Below, one piece after another: positions 34,254 to 44,775 of a DNA stretch of 64,000 nt (within the stretch, counting starts at the first letter, position 1; each line of letters begins with the position of its first letter). The translations under genes and the position numbers were made by a program. Below the pieces are notes generated by a model. That model was not told the DNA's origin. It ran no database searches and worked only from the letters and a program-made list of their open reading frames with translations. Source of the DNA: Kondoa malvinella (lineage: Eukaryota; Basidiomycota; Agaricostilbomycetes; Agaricostilbales; Kondoaceae); the NCBI GenBank assembly GCA_039545315.1, contig BCIM01000003.1, positions 1,127,637 to 1,191,636 on the forward strand, in the 5' to 3' direction.

Positions 34254-35912
34254 CTATTCCTCGCCCGGCCAAACTTCATTTGCAATGCTTCGGATTAGCT
34301 TGAGCTTCGCAACCATCTCTTCATAACTCATAGGCTTTGATTCTGCATGGCTTGCTAGGCCACATTGTGGACTGATGCTCAATTGCTTAAGTGCCTGTTC
34401 TTTTGACTGCCCAGTCCCCTTTGCAACGAAATCAGCAGCTTGGTTGATCCGGTCGACCATTTCCTTTTGATCTTCCAGCTTGGCGAACTTGGAAGTGACC
34501 ACTCCTAACACTACATTCTTGTGCTTCGGCAGATCTGCGAGAGGTTCAAAGCCGCCTGAAGATCATAACCGGAGTGAGTAAACCGAAAGCATTGCTCAAG
34601 GTACAACTTACCAGCTCGAGGTGTGTCGTACTCGAGATAGTATGTGTCCACGTTGAGATCGCTACAGTAAAGCTCAGATCAGTAAGCAAACGCAATGGCA
34701 AAAGACACACGTGAAGAGCTTCTTTGCAATGTTGTCGTATGCACCCTGTACTCACATAATGAGCGGGCTATTATGACAAGACAAGAGCGGACTGACCTCT
34801 GAGAAATGCCTGGAACCGATATAGTTTCCTCTGCATAGATGAATGCCGAGATGCATGTCATCGGGTCGCTTAAAGCAATCGTTGTAGAACTTGACGTAGG
34901 CGTCAAACATCTCGTCTGCGGTCTTGTCGTTGCCTTCATCAGCTGCCCAGCCTTTCAGCATGTCTTCTGAGCACTAAAAGAGCGGATCAGGCTAAGACAG
35001 AAACTTCATATGGAAGAAAGTACAAAGTAAGCTAGGTTAGGGTCGTCGATCTGGATGTTCTTAATGCCTTGGGCGTAAAGAATCTTGAGCTCTTCTTGGT
35101 AAGCGGCCGCTACGTCCTTGAAGTATTCTTCATCCGTAGCATAAACGTCTTTAGGGTAACTTCGGCCGTTCAAGTAGCGGAAGTGATACCAGCTGGGTGA
35201 TATCAGCGTGATCTTGATGTTCTTCCACTCTGACTCTGGTACGACGGATTTCATCAAGTCGATCTCATGTTGGTTTGATGATTTTCCGGTATGGCTGATT
35301 TTGGAGACGCAAACAGTCACCGCGTTAGGGACTTCTTTGGCCTCAAGGAATGATTTATTGTCCTGAGGCAAAGGTGAGCGTGAATACATAGCAAGTTGCT
35401 GCTGCAGACTTACGGGTGCATATGGTCTGAACATGCCAGCATCATATCCCTTCAAGACGCCAAGCTGGAGCTCTTTCATGCCGTTTAGAGTCTCAAAGAA
35501 CTCTCCCCTGAGATACCATGAGCTCTCAATACAAATGCTCCAAAGCATAGCCATACCAAAACATGTGCCTACGCGGAAGTTCCATCAGCGCGATGCTTCA
35601 CTTTTCGAAGCAGGCTCAATGAGCACCCGTCGCAACGGAGGGGACACAGGGACACAAGGAGAGTGCTTGTTGAGCCTGACTTTCGAAGTCGATTGCTCAC
35701 CTCGTATATTCTCCTGCGGTCACTGCCTTGAAGCCGCAGTCCTGTTGTAGCTTGACTACTTGTGTAACAGCCTCCTTCTCTAGCGGCTTGAGCTCTTCAG
35801 CGCTGCATTTGCCGTTATGGACGTCATATTTCTTCTGAACCAGTTCTTTCGGGCGCAGCAGAGACCCGACGTGCTCTGCGCGGAAAGGTGGGGCAGTCTT
35901 GTTGGCAGTCAT
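34254..35912 (-). CDS. Short cobalamin-independent methionine synthase (MetE C-domain)-like protein
   Basis: Protein of about 400 residues related to the C-terminal, catalytic barrel of MetE. Fungal members often carry the name 5-methyltetrahydropteroyltriglutamate-homocysteine methyltransferase. Visible: FRAEHVGSLLRPKELVQ at the N-terminus, GEYTR, ITLISPSWYHFRYLNGRSYP, IKNIQIDDPNLAYF, then the zinc-site pieces GIHLCRGNY (H-x-C), LEYDTPRAGGFEPL (Glu) and SISPQCGLAS (Cys), all in MetE order. The N-terminal folate-binding half of full MetE is missing, as in YxjG/YxjH-type relatives, so the methyl donor may differ. Introns separate about five exons. ATG 35912 begins MTANKTAPPF and fits the family. 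The physiological reaction is inferred, not shown. Confidence 0.85.
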
Positions 35913-36476
35913 TCTGGTTATTGTGTCTGATATGGCTGAAGCGGGTCAAGTTGCTCAATCGACTCAATATGCCTTGCCATGCAACAGCCGTTCGTCTCAT
36001 GCACTTCTCATGTTCTAAGTCGAATAGATCCCCATATGGCTCTGTCAAACTCTCTCGCTGTTGGGGTATCCCTTCTCACCGATCGTGGGATCGCCTGTTG
36101 CCAGCGGAAGAGCTAATCCGTTGAGCGGCTTGGACAGTCCAACGACCTGCCCAGATCTGGCTGTCTGTTCTCTCTTCTATGCTAGTCTCTTCTATCCTGG
36201 CTTCTTCCCAATATATCCTCTTCATTCGTATGCGCGGGATGTGATGCTGCCTGCCGCCTAAGCGCAAACCTACATCCGAGTCTGACCGTTGATCAGGCTG
36301 TGTAAATCCAAGCAACCTGGCTGTGAATGCGCACGTTCTGCTTCACACAAAGAACCGGTTCCACTGCCTCTCACTCCACCTCTGCCAAGTAGTCGGTTGT
36401 GCCTGCCATTATAAAATGGCGCGGGGCAGATCTAAAGCTCTTCTTTCTCACTCACATTCCTCTGCACTACTCGCCA
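35913..36476. other. Divergent intergenic region
   Basis: About 560 bp between the MetE-like gene and the secreted Asp-rich protein gene. It holds the TATA box listed below. Other open frames are short and lack motifs. Confidence 0.45.
36410..36416 (+). promoter_or_regulatory. TATA box of the Asp-rich secreted protein gene
   Basis: TATAAAA lies 61 bp before ATG 36477, followed by a pyrimidine-rich leader (CTTCTTTCTCACTC). A consensus TATA box at this close distance suggests strong or inducible expression with a very short 5' UTR. Confidence 0.55.
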
Positions 36477-37403
36477 ATGAAGCTCATCTCTGCTCTTTCC
36501 ACTTTGACTTTGGTCCCTTTCCTCGTTTCGGCTGCTCCGCTCAAAGTTCGCCAAGCTACAGCTGCTCCCGGCAACGCTACATTCTCTAGCACCATCTCTT
36601 TGCCTACCAATGGCTCTAGCATTGAGCGTGGACCATCTGGCATTCTCACTGTCGAGTTGCAGCCTGGCGCAGAGGCAGCTTGGTTCGATGCAAGTTCTTC
36701 CTCCTCCCAGTTTCTGGTGACTTTCGCTGATTGATTTATAGATTGAAATTTTGCATGACGATGACGATAACGATGATGACGATGACCAGGACGACGATTT
36801 GGACTCGCACACAGTATGTTCTTCTTTACCCCTTGGGAGATATTTCTTGACCGGCTTTGCTTTCGCAGCTTGTCCGCGGCTGGACTCAAGAGAATTCCAC
36901 CGTCGAGACTATGCGCGCTTCCTTCCGTCTAGTGGATGAAGATGACTCTGATGATCAAGATGACTTGACGGAGGATATCTTTGATGATCTACCTTGCGAC
37001 AGCACAGTTTGTGAGTTTCCACCTGTTTTTCTGCCCAAGCAGCGACTGATGATATGTAGACCTACGCGTGACTGAATACACTCTTGACGGATCCAACATT
37101 AGCTCTGCTCGCAGCTCTCGCGTCCCGCTTACCCTCACTTGCCCAGAGGGTTTTACTCCTCGTCCATCTGCCTCCAACTCGGCTGCAGCCCCGACACGCA
37201 CTAACGGACCAAACGGAGACGATGATGCGGATGATGGACCAAACGGAGACGATNATGCGGATGANGGACCAAACGGAGACGATNATGCGGATGATGGACC
37301 AAACGGAGACGATNATGCGGATGATGGACCAAACGGAGACGATAATGCGGATGATGGACCAAACGGAGACGATGATGCAGATGATGGACCAGGTGAATAT
37401 TAG
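36477..37403 (+). CDS. Secreted Asp-rich protein with C-terminal GPNGDDDADD repeats
   Basis: Function unknown; probably extracellular or in the cell wall. ATG 36477 starts a clear signal peptide (MKLISALSTLTLVPFLVSA, cut before APLKV), followed by KVRQ, a possible dibasic-type processing site. The next part has N-glycosylation sequons (GNATFSS, TNGSS). An exon then encodes an acidic run HDDDDNDDDDDQDDDLDS, and a later one LVDEDDSDDQDDLTEDIFDD. The last exon reads VYLRVTEYTLDGSNI, TCPEGFTPRPSAS and then six ten-residue repeats GPNGDDDADD, ending GPGEY. The first intron appears to use a GC donor (GCAAGT at 36690). Four N bases at 37254, 37265, 37284 and 37314 lie in the repeat, so copy number and these codons are unsettled. 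The high Asp content suggests Ca2+ binding, which is inference. Confidence 0.8.
37206..37385 (+). repeat. 30-bp tandem repeat, six copies, with ambiguous bases
   Basis: Six nearly identical 30-bp units beginning GGACCAAACGGAGACGATGA, each encoding GPNGDDDADD in frame. Four N positions mark differences between reads or haplotypes. A seventh partial unit (GGACCA) precedes the stop. Such arrays expand and contract easily and assemblies often collapse them. Confidence 0.95.
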
Positions 37404-37597
37404 ATGCGCAACAAGGAAATAGGCCAAAAGGTCTTAGGCGGACAATGATTTCTATCCAATGTATATAGCTAACGCAGTCTATCTGTAACGTGACTACCGA
37501 ACACTCTTTTGACCTCTTTCAGCACTGCTTACCTGCTTGACCTCGTTGCGCGTCATATTTAGGTTGTTCCGACACAGCCAGAGGCTCCTCTTCGTAA

Positions 37598-38676
37598 ATG
37601 GCTATTTCTACTATCCTACTCGACGTGCGTCTGTCTATACACGTCTCCAGATCTTAGATGGAAGCCTATGCTGCAGATTGAAGGCACTACAACCCCAATT
37701 TCTTTCGTGCATGATCAGCTCGTCAGCTCGTCTCTTCTAGTGACTTCTATGTCTGAGCATGGTCCTAGTTCCCTTTCGCTGCTTCACACGCCGAATCATA
37801 CCTGAACGAGAACTACGAGGCATGTCAAGAATGCATAGCCTTGATTCGTCAACAAGCGAAAGAAGATTTAGCTTCACCTGATCCTCAAGGCGCTGTTGAA
37901 GTACCGGAACAAGCTAATGAAGACAAGGAGGACTACGATGGCGTTATGGCTCGTTTGATCAGACATCGAGTCATGATCAATGTGAGGGAAGCGATGCAGC
38001 GGGATAGAAAGTTGACTGGTTTGAAGAGACTGCAAGGTAAACTCTGCTACTACTATTACAAGTATTGTTCCGATGGGCTGGCAGGGCAAATATGGCAAAG
38101 CGGCTACGAAAGCGGAGAGCTCAAGGGAGAGTGAGCACTTTGACTCGTTGACGCATTCGTGTCTGCACGGGTTGACCAGCCTCACAGAGTCTACTCGGAC
38201 GTACAAGAAGCGCTGGATCGATGGACGAACGCTTCAAGACCATACAAGATCTACATCTACTCTTCTGGTTCTGTTTCAGCTCAAAAACTCATCTTTGGCT
38301 ATTCTGACAAGGGCGATTTGACCAAGGTAAGTTCTCTTTATACAGCATGGATGAATCCGATGGAAAGACAGTACCTGAGTGGCTACTTTGATACGAACAC
38401 TGGGCTGAAGAGCGAAGTTACAAGCTATGAGAAGATAGCAAAACAGATTGATCAGCCTGTCGAATCTGTGCTTTTCCTCACTGACAATCCAAAAGGTCAG
38501 TACATTCTTGCCTCTACACGGCCATTCTGATTGGATGCAACAGAAACTAAAGCTGCTCAGCAAGCTGGGATGAAGAGTTTACTGCTTGATCGACCTGGCA
38601 ATGCGGCTTTGACAGAACAGGATAAGGCTTTGACGGAGGTCATCACTAGCTTTGACGCAGTAGACAAGCATCTGTA
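37598..38676 (+). CDS. UTR4: Enolase-phosphatase E1 (acireductone synthase)
   Basis: HAD-superfamily enzyme of the methionine salvage pathway that enolises and dephosphorylates 2,3-diketo-5-methylthiopentyl-1-phosphate to acireductone. ATG 37598 gives MAISTILLD; the first intron ends at CAG before IEGTTTPISFVHDQL, restoring motif DIEGTT with the nucleophile Asp. A second intron leads to FPFAASHAESYLNENYEA. Further exons read ALIRQQAKEDLASPDPQGAV, ALDRWTNASRPYKIYIYSSG then SVSAQKLIFGYSDKGDL (motif II), YLSGYFDTNTGLKSEVTSYE, SVLFLTDNP and KSLLLDRPGNAALTEQDKAL. These match yeast Utr4 and human ENOPH1 in order and length (about 260 residues). It precedes HEM1 by 132 bp on the same strand. It is functionally linked to methionine metabolism, like the MetE-type gene nearby. 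Confidence 0.93.
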
Positions 38677-38808
38677 ACCAGGACGTGTATCGACGGTGTA
38701 GTGGCGTCTGCTGACCGCTGCCGGAAGTTTCGATCTGCCTGTAACTTGATTCGTTACTTCTCCACTCCTTTGCAAACCATCACTCCTCAACACATATACT
38801 ACATAACA

Positions 38809-40993
38809 ATGGCTTCATTGACGCCGCAAGCACTCAAAGGTTCATAATTCTCCAGAATTGCCGCACACATCGATTTCTCATGCATGTTTGCATCTTTGAG
38901 CAGGTTACAAAAAGGCTTGCCCTTTCCTCAAGCGGACCTCATCCACTTCTCTACGCCATCTCAGCGTAGGCAATGGTCTGCGACTCAAGGCTACCGGTTG
39001 CCCTGTCTTGAGCCCAGTTTTGGCTCAACGCGAAGCCGAAATCAACCAAATGCCAACTCATCAGAAGCGCGGCTATGCAGCTGTAGCAGATCGATCTTCC
39101 ATCGATGAGATTCACCGCAAAGAAGGAATCATTTCAGGTCGGGGTGGAGTTTGCCCTCACGCCTCTGCTGCCAAAGCCGCTTCGCAAAAGGCCCAAAGCT
39201 TCGCTGCTGCTGCTGAAGAAGGTGTACCGCAGACACTCGCGAATATGCAAGAAGCAACACCATATGTTCCTTCGGCTCATGTCAAGAAAGGCCGATTCGA
39301 TTATGCGAGCTTCTACAATGAAGAGTTGCAAAAGAAGCATCGCGATAAATCATACAGGTATATAATAGAGCCCTATCATTATACTAGAGCTCATCGTATT
39401 TCGTAGATACTTCAATAATATCAATCGACTTGCGGCCAAATTCCCAGTCGCTCATACCGGCAAGATGAACGAAGAAGTCACAGTCTGGTGTGCGAACGAC
39501 TATCTCGGAATGGGTCGGAATCCGGTCGTCTTGAACACGATGAAGTACGCCTTCTATCCTTTTGATCCAAACATCTTCTGATCCGGTTGTGTCTAGAGAG
39601 ACGCTAGACACTTATGGTGCCGGTGCTGGTGGAACTCGTAATATCGCTGGTAACGGTGGTTTGCATCTGGCATTGGAAGAAGAGCTGGCTCAGCTGCACA
39701 AAAAGCCTGCAGCTTTGGTCTTTAGCAGTTGCTATGTTGCAAATGACGCGACTTGTACGTGCTTCGTCTCGGTATGACTGTTCCGCGGTCTTACTCTTCG
39801 CTTTCTGTGTACAGTGGCCACACTCGGCTCAAAGCTACCCGGCTGTGTCATCTTTTCAGACAGCTTGAACCACGCTTCGATGATTCAAGGCATCCAACAC
39901 TCGAAAGCGCGCAAGATCATCTTCCGTCACAATGATCTAGCAGACTTGGAAGCCAAGCTGCAATCCGTCCCTCTAGAGACGCCGAAGTTGATTGCGTTCG
40001 AGAGCGTCTACAGCATGTGCGGTTCGATTGGACCGATTGAGGGCATTGTGGACTTGGCTGAAAAGTATGGTGCCATTACTTTCAATGATGAAGTACACGC
40101 TGTCGGCATGTGAGTCTTTTTGGTGATCATCTGAACTTTGCTGACATTGTATCTGATCGCAGGTACGGACCGACCGGTGCTGGTGTAGCTGAACATCTCG
40201 ACTTTGAAGCGCATGCAAGCGGCTTACCGACCAAGAGATCAATCATGGACCGTGTTGATATGATCACCGGTACTCTTGGCAAGGCCTATGGTGTCGTTGG
40301 TGGATACGTTGCTGGCTCGACCGATCTCATTGATGCTATTCGCTCATACGCGTATGTTCGGTGGTACATTGTTCGGCCTTGCTGATCTCGTTCCATACGA
40401 TCTACAGTCCCGGTTTTATATTCACCACTTCGCTGCCTCCAGCAGTCGTGGCCGGTGCTCGCGCCTCAATTGAATATCAGAAGAACTACCTCGGCGACCG
40501 TCGTCTACAGCAGCTCAACTCCATTTCGCTGAAGGAAGATTTGACTGCTCGCGGTATTCCCGTCATCCCCAACCCATCTCATATCTGCCCTATCCTCGTC
40601 GGTGACGCCGAGAAGGCAAAGGCAGCAAGCGACCTGCTCTTGAACAAGCACAGGATTTATGTGCAGAGCATCAACTTCCCGACCGTTCCTCGTGGTGAAG
40701 AACGCCTTCGCATTACGCCAACTCCAGGTCATACTATTCAGCAACAAGCTACCCTCATTGAAGCGATTGAAGATGTTTGGACTGAGCTTGATTTGCGCAA
40801 GACACCTGAATGGGAAGCTGTTGGTGGTCGAGCAGGTGTTGGCATGCCCGGTGCAATCCCTGTCAAGCAGTTGTGGACACCTACTCAGCTCGGCTTGATG
40901 GATAACTCTGCGCCAGCGCGTTTGGGCGATGCATCTGTGTGGGAAGGGATGCCTTCTTTGGCTGATGCGCAAAGGGCACAGGCTAGCTTGTAG
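38809..40993 (+). CDS. HEM1: 5-aminolevulinate synthase, mitochondrial
   Basis: PLP enzyme of the mitochondrial matrix that condenses glycine and succinyl-CoA, the first step of haem synthesis. ATG 38809 ([11 protein letters not shown]) is spliced over an intron to [20 protein letters not shown], a good targeting sequence, then [20 protein letters not shown] and [13 protein letters not shown]. Three Cys-Pro motifs (ACPFL, GCPVL, VCPHA) match haem regulatory motifs. The catalytic core follows: [78 protein letters not shown] and GTLGKAYG with the PLP lysine. Later parts are [11 protein letters not shown] and [10 protein letters not shown]. About five introns. The last ~70 residues ([12 protein letters not shown] onward) extend past the core, as is common in fungal ALAS. 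It ends 105 bp from the convergent transcription factor gene. Confidence 0.96.
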
Positions 40994-41097
40994 ATCTACT
41001 TGGGACTCTTGCAACAAAGCGCGGCCTGCAGAGTGTCATTCTGCACATTATTGGTGACGACGCTGCTCTCCTTTCCCATTGCAAACGCAAAATATAT

Positions 41098-44000
41098 TAT
41101 ACGCCCTTGAGGATATTCGTCAGCACATTGCGAGGTCCTGTAGATGCGACACATCAACTCTGCGATAAGTACCAATGAGCTGAACTGACCAGCAGTGACT
41201 AAGGCAGTCGCGCGCGTCAACATGAGCTAATCATAGTTGCTATTGGAAGAGGTCGGCACTCACTTCCCCAATTCGTCTTGTTGAGCAAATGCACACCCAT
41301 AGCGACGATTCCTCCGATATCGTTCTTGTTTGGCGCAGTAGGCAACATGGTTGGATCACCGCAATGGAGCACGCGAGCAATGTACGCAGAAGCGACTTTA
41401 TTAGCTTGGATGGCGTCGACGTTCATGCGGTTCATGATTGAGTCGTAGGAAGCATAGGCTTGAGCTTGTACCGGTCTTCGGCCCTCATGCAGAAAGCTGT
41501 AGCCAACGATAGTCACTGGAACAACAGTCAACAGCTTGTGGACATATCGATCCTCATTGACTTACCCACTGCGATGTATGCACACCAAGCGCCGTTGCTG
41601 TGGAAAGAGAATGTGAATTGCCATTGCCCAGAATCTGTGAACAATCTTTGGAGCACTGCGCAACCTTTTAGTTGGTCTCATGAAGCTTGAATAAACGTAC
41701 CTTGCAAAGAAGCCCATGTCGCATATTCTGCCTCTCTTGTGCGAGCCCACAGCACCAATCGAGCCTTGGCTTCTTCTCGATCTTGATTTGAGATCATCCG
41801 CCCAGCCACAACTTTTGCGCCAGCAAAAATGCGCAAGTCCTTCGTGTCGGTATACAGGAGGATCAACCCAAGCTGACAGACAGGCGTCCCGACCCAGCAG
41901 TAGAGAGCAGACTGTTTGACAGTGCAGGTTGCTCGACGTACGTCTGCATAGCTTTGCCAGGCTAGAAGACCTGATTTGATCCGTTCCTTCCATTCTACGC
42001 GACGTGCCGCCGGGATGCTATCTGCTCAAGATCCTCAGTATGGGAATGCGATGAAGGTAATCATCGACAAACGAAGGTCATTCGAATCGTGCTTGGAGAG
42101 TTCCGAGCTATTACAAGACGAAGGTGTTAGCATGGCCGATTTCACTTTTTACACGAGCAGGTCACCTTATGCCAATAATTCCATGCAGCACTATCAGCGC
42201 AGCATAGTCCGAGAGCGTGTTGGGCATGACTTGCGAATCAATGACCGAGCTGAGCACACTACGAAAGGATTCGGGCGCGACACTCTTCTGGACAGCTTGG
42301 TGCCACGATAGAGCCGAAGAAGCATTCCAAACATCGGATTGACAAGGCAGAGGCAGTTTCATCTTGTTCGTATTGACTGCGAGTCCCACGTTATGCTGAA
42401 GGGCATTCGTCGAAGATAAAGACTTACTGTTTTGTGGATGCCTAACAAACGCGATCGTTAGCCTGAATTTGTTTTGATGATAAGAGATTTGACCTGAACA
42501 AGGTAGCATTGTCTGGAAAGCGTCGAAATTAGCTTATACTTTGACAAAAGAAGGATTGCCTGACTGATATCTGAGACGAAGCAAAACCATGCAACCCTGC
42601 TTCGCTCTTCCTTCGCAATATTTGCCAGCCAGCTGGACAGCGCAGGCTCACAGTTCCCCTGCTCTGACTGTGCGGAAAAGAGTCCAGAGAAGCGAGCCAT
42701 GACCAGAGGGACAGGGTGGAAGATCTGTGCCATGTCATGATGTACAAGGCTGGCAAACATTCGGCCTGCCCGAAGCATGTCAGCTCAATCAGGCCGACGG
42801 GAGGCAAGAGCTAACCGAAAGAGTTCGCCAGCAGCAACGTTTGAATAATGGGAACCTCTACCCGAGGTGTGTTTTCCGTTATCTACACATACTGATCAGA
42901 CAGTACGAACGCAGGCCGAACGCCGACTTACCTCTATAACCCTACTTCTGACTCTTTGATGAATCTGCATGGCTACCAAGAAGCCAGACTGGTCGTCGGC
43001 GAACGATGACCCTATACAGATCTGCCAAACCTGTAAGAGGCGCTGGATATGGCATCGGCTGGACTCACCATGACGAGCAATAAATAAGGAAGAACTGGAC
43101 CACAGCGCAAGTGGAAGGTAGGTCGATGTATGAATTCGTATATCACCGCAAAGCGACTAATCAATATGTGAGCACTTTTGTGATTGTTGACCTGTGGTGA
43201 AAGCCGAACCTAAAGTATAACTCGAAGTAGCCTTGAAGCGAAGGCAGGGACAACACCGGAGAGTCCAAATTGACTCCAGGTAGACCCTACGTGCTGGTAT
43301 TGAGCATGCTAACGAAGCTCGATGACAGACGATTTACCATAATGATCGAGAGCATATCTTGCCGAATCTCTTCAGTGAGCACAAATTCACGATATTCGTC
43401 GCTTGGACTATTTTGAGGCAGACCATAAGACTGGGCTGCAGATTGCGGCGAAGTGGAGGCGCCCATAAAGTGATGCGGAAAATGTTGTTGCTGAAGTCGA
43501 TGGGGCGAAGGCTCCGAGTAGATTGGAGGAGGCTGACCAGCTACATTGGCGCCGCTAGGTATGCTCCAACCAGCGCTGAGATCTAGGTCACTGTTCCCAT
43601 CGTCGTTGTTTCAACGTCTGCATTAAGTGAGGGGAAGGATGTGCTTTACGATTGACCCGAGTTTCGCAAGCCGTTAGAGGCAAAGAGCCAGCCTATGAGA
43701 TCGTCAGGCATATGAAGCCCTACTCCTTGTTCCAGATTGAGCGGAGCTAGCGTTGTATTCGTTTCATAGGCATTGTCTTGTTGATAAGCGATCATATGTG
43801 AAGCGCCGTTGTGATACCATGGAGAGATACCATGATGAGGCATAGGAAGCGAAGGACTGATACCTGCGCTTGAATAGGCGTCAAACGGATTGTTGGTATG
43901 AGGGTAGGGGAATCCGTTGTCTGGCAAAGCTGAAGTGCTTGGGATCGGCACAGCAATCGGAACAGATTCAGACTTGACGCGTTTCAAAGGGGGTCCTTCA

Positions 44001-44433
44001 GCGTTGTAATGCATAGGACCTTGTTGCGGCGACTGAGATTGCGATGAAGGCGGCTTCGCAGCATGGCGTCGAATGTGCCGCTTGAGCACATCATGTCGTG
44101 CAAAGCTCTTGTTGCATATGCTGCACACATGCAGAGCTTTAGGCGAGTCTGGTCCAAGCCAATCAGTAATCATGCCGGTCTCTGCAAACCTAGCTTTCGA
44201 CTTACGATTCTGTTGATGCCTCTATCGCAAGCGATGTCTTAGTCCAGCGTTTGCATATAAAGCCAGCGGGATGAAGCTCACTTCAAGGTGATCCTGTTGA
44301 CACAGCCAATCAATCGCCGCGCTTACTTCGATGTATCCATGTCGCAAGAACGTACCTTTCGTTTGTATGCCTTCTCGCAGCCCGGATGATCGCAGGCATA
44401 CAGCCCAGACTGTGCAGCTTGACCACCTGTCAT
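41098..44433 (-). CDS. C2H2 zinc-finger transcription factor with Fungal_trans domain
   Basis: Predicted nuclear DNA-binding regulator. From ATG 44433 (MTGGQAAQSG) splicing gives finger 1, LYACDHPGCEKAYKRKDHLE RHQQN, then after a further intron finger 2, HVCSICNKSFARHDVLKRHI RRH. A disordered region follows (PPLKRVKSES, possible NLS). From about 43200 downward a Fungal_trans (PF04082-type) domain appears: SRFAVIYEFIHRPTFHLRCG, LLVMVCIGSSFADDQSGFL, NTPRVEVPIIQTLLLANSF, and the hallmark SSWLANIAKEERSRVAWFCF. The C-terminal half is helical (SDYAALIVLHGIIGI, TIEWKERIKSGLLAWQSY, AHVLHCGD-like). It has many introns. The 3' end at TAA 41098-41100 (TAGPRNVLTNILKGV) is the best reading but the preceding splice is unresolved. 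Two C2H2 fingers plus Fungal_trans is a known fungal layout (for example Klf1/Zas1-like). Targets are unknown; adjacency to the FAD monooxygenase, read divergently, is suggestive only. Confidence 0.82.
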
Positions 44434-44775
44434 TCCCTACGCCAATCGTGGGGAGCTCCAAGCTTTGCGTTGCCTCTGTGCCTCGATTCGAAATTGCCCG
44501 CTTGATTTGTTGTGCCAACCTCTTCAACGATCGTCCTTGCTATGGACAGAGATCCGCAATGCGCGTCTTATGTGATTTGCCCCAGAGCTGTCGTCCATCC
44601 GAAAGTGGACAAATACCCTTAAGACTTAGTTTCCCCGCGCCAGATGCCGCTTGTACTAATTGCCCTTCTCTCCGCGGGCAGCGCTTCTCTATTTCCGGCA
44701 GATCTCATCTGTCTATGCTTCTTCGGTGTTTCGCCTGATCGCGACTGCGTGTTTTCATTCTTACGAAACGCTGTG
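44434..44775. other. Divergent promoter region (transcription factor / FAD monooxygenase)
   Basis: About 340 bp between the two ATGs, so both promoters must share it. No consensus TATA was seen. Such a divergent pair can be co-regulated, but nothing in the sequence proves this. Confidence 0.4.

Noticed and set aside
36432..36889. Minus-strand frames rich in Ser/His opposite the Asp-rich gene
   Set aside because: These are mirror frames of GAT/GAC repeats; the plus strand has a signal peptide and consistent splicing.
37062..37427. Minus-strand IVSVWSIIR repeat protein
   Set aside because: It is the reverse complement of the 30-bp tandem repeat; hydrophobic repeats here are a by-product.
44222..44527. 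Separate small gene upstream of the zinc-finger gene
   Set aside because: The correct frame here is the first exon of the transcription factor, with finger 1 (YACDHPGCEKAYKRK).
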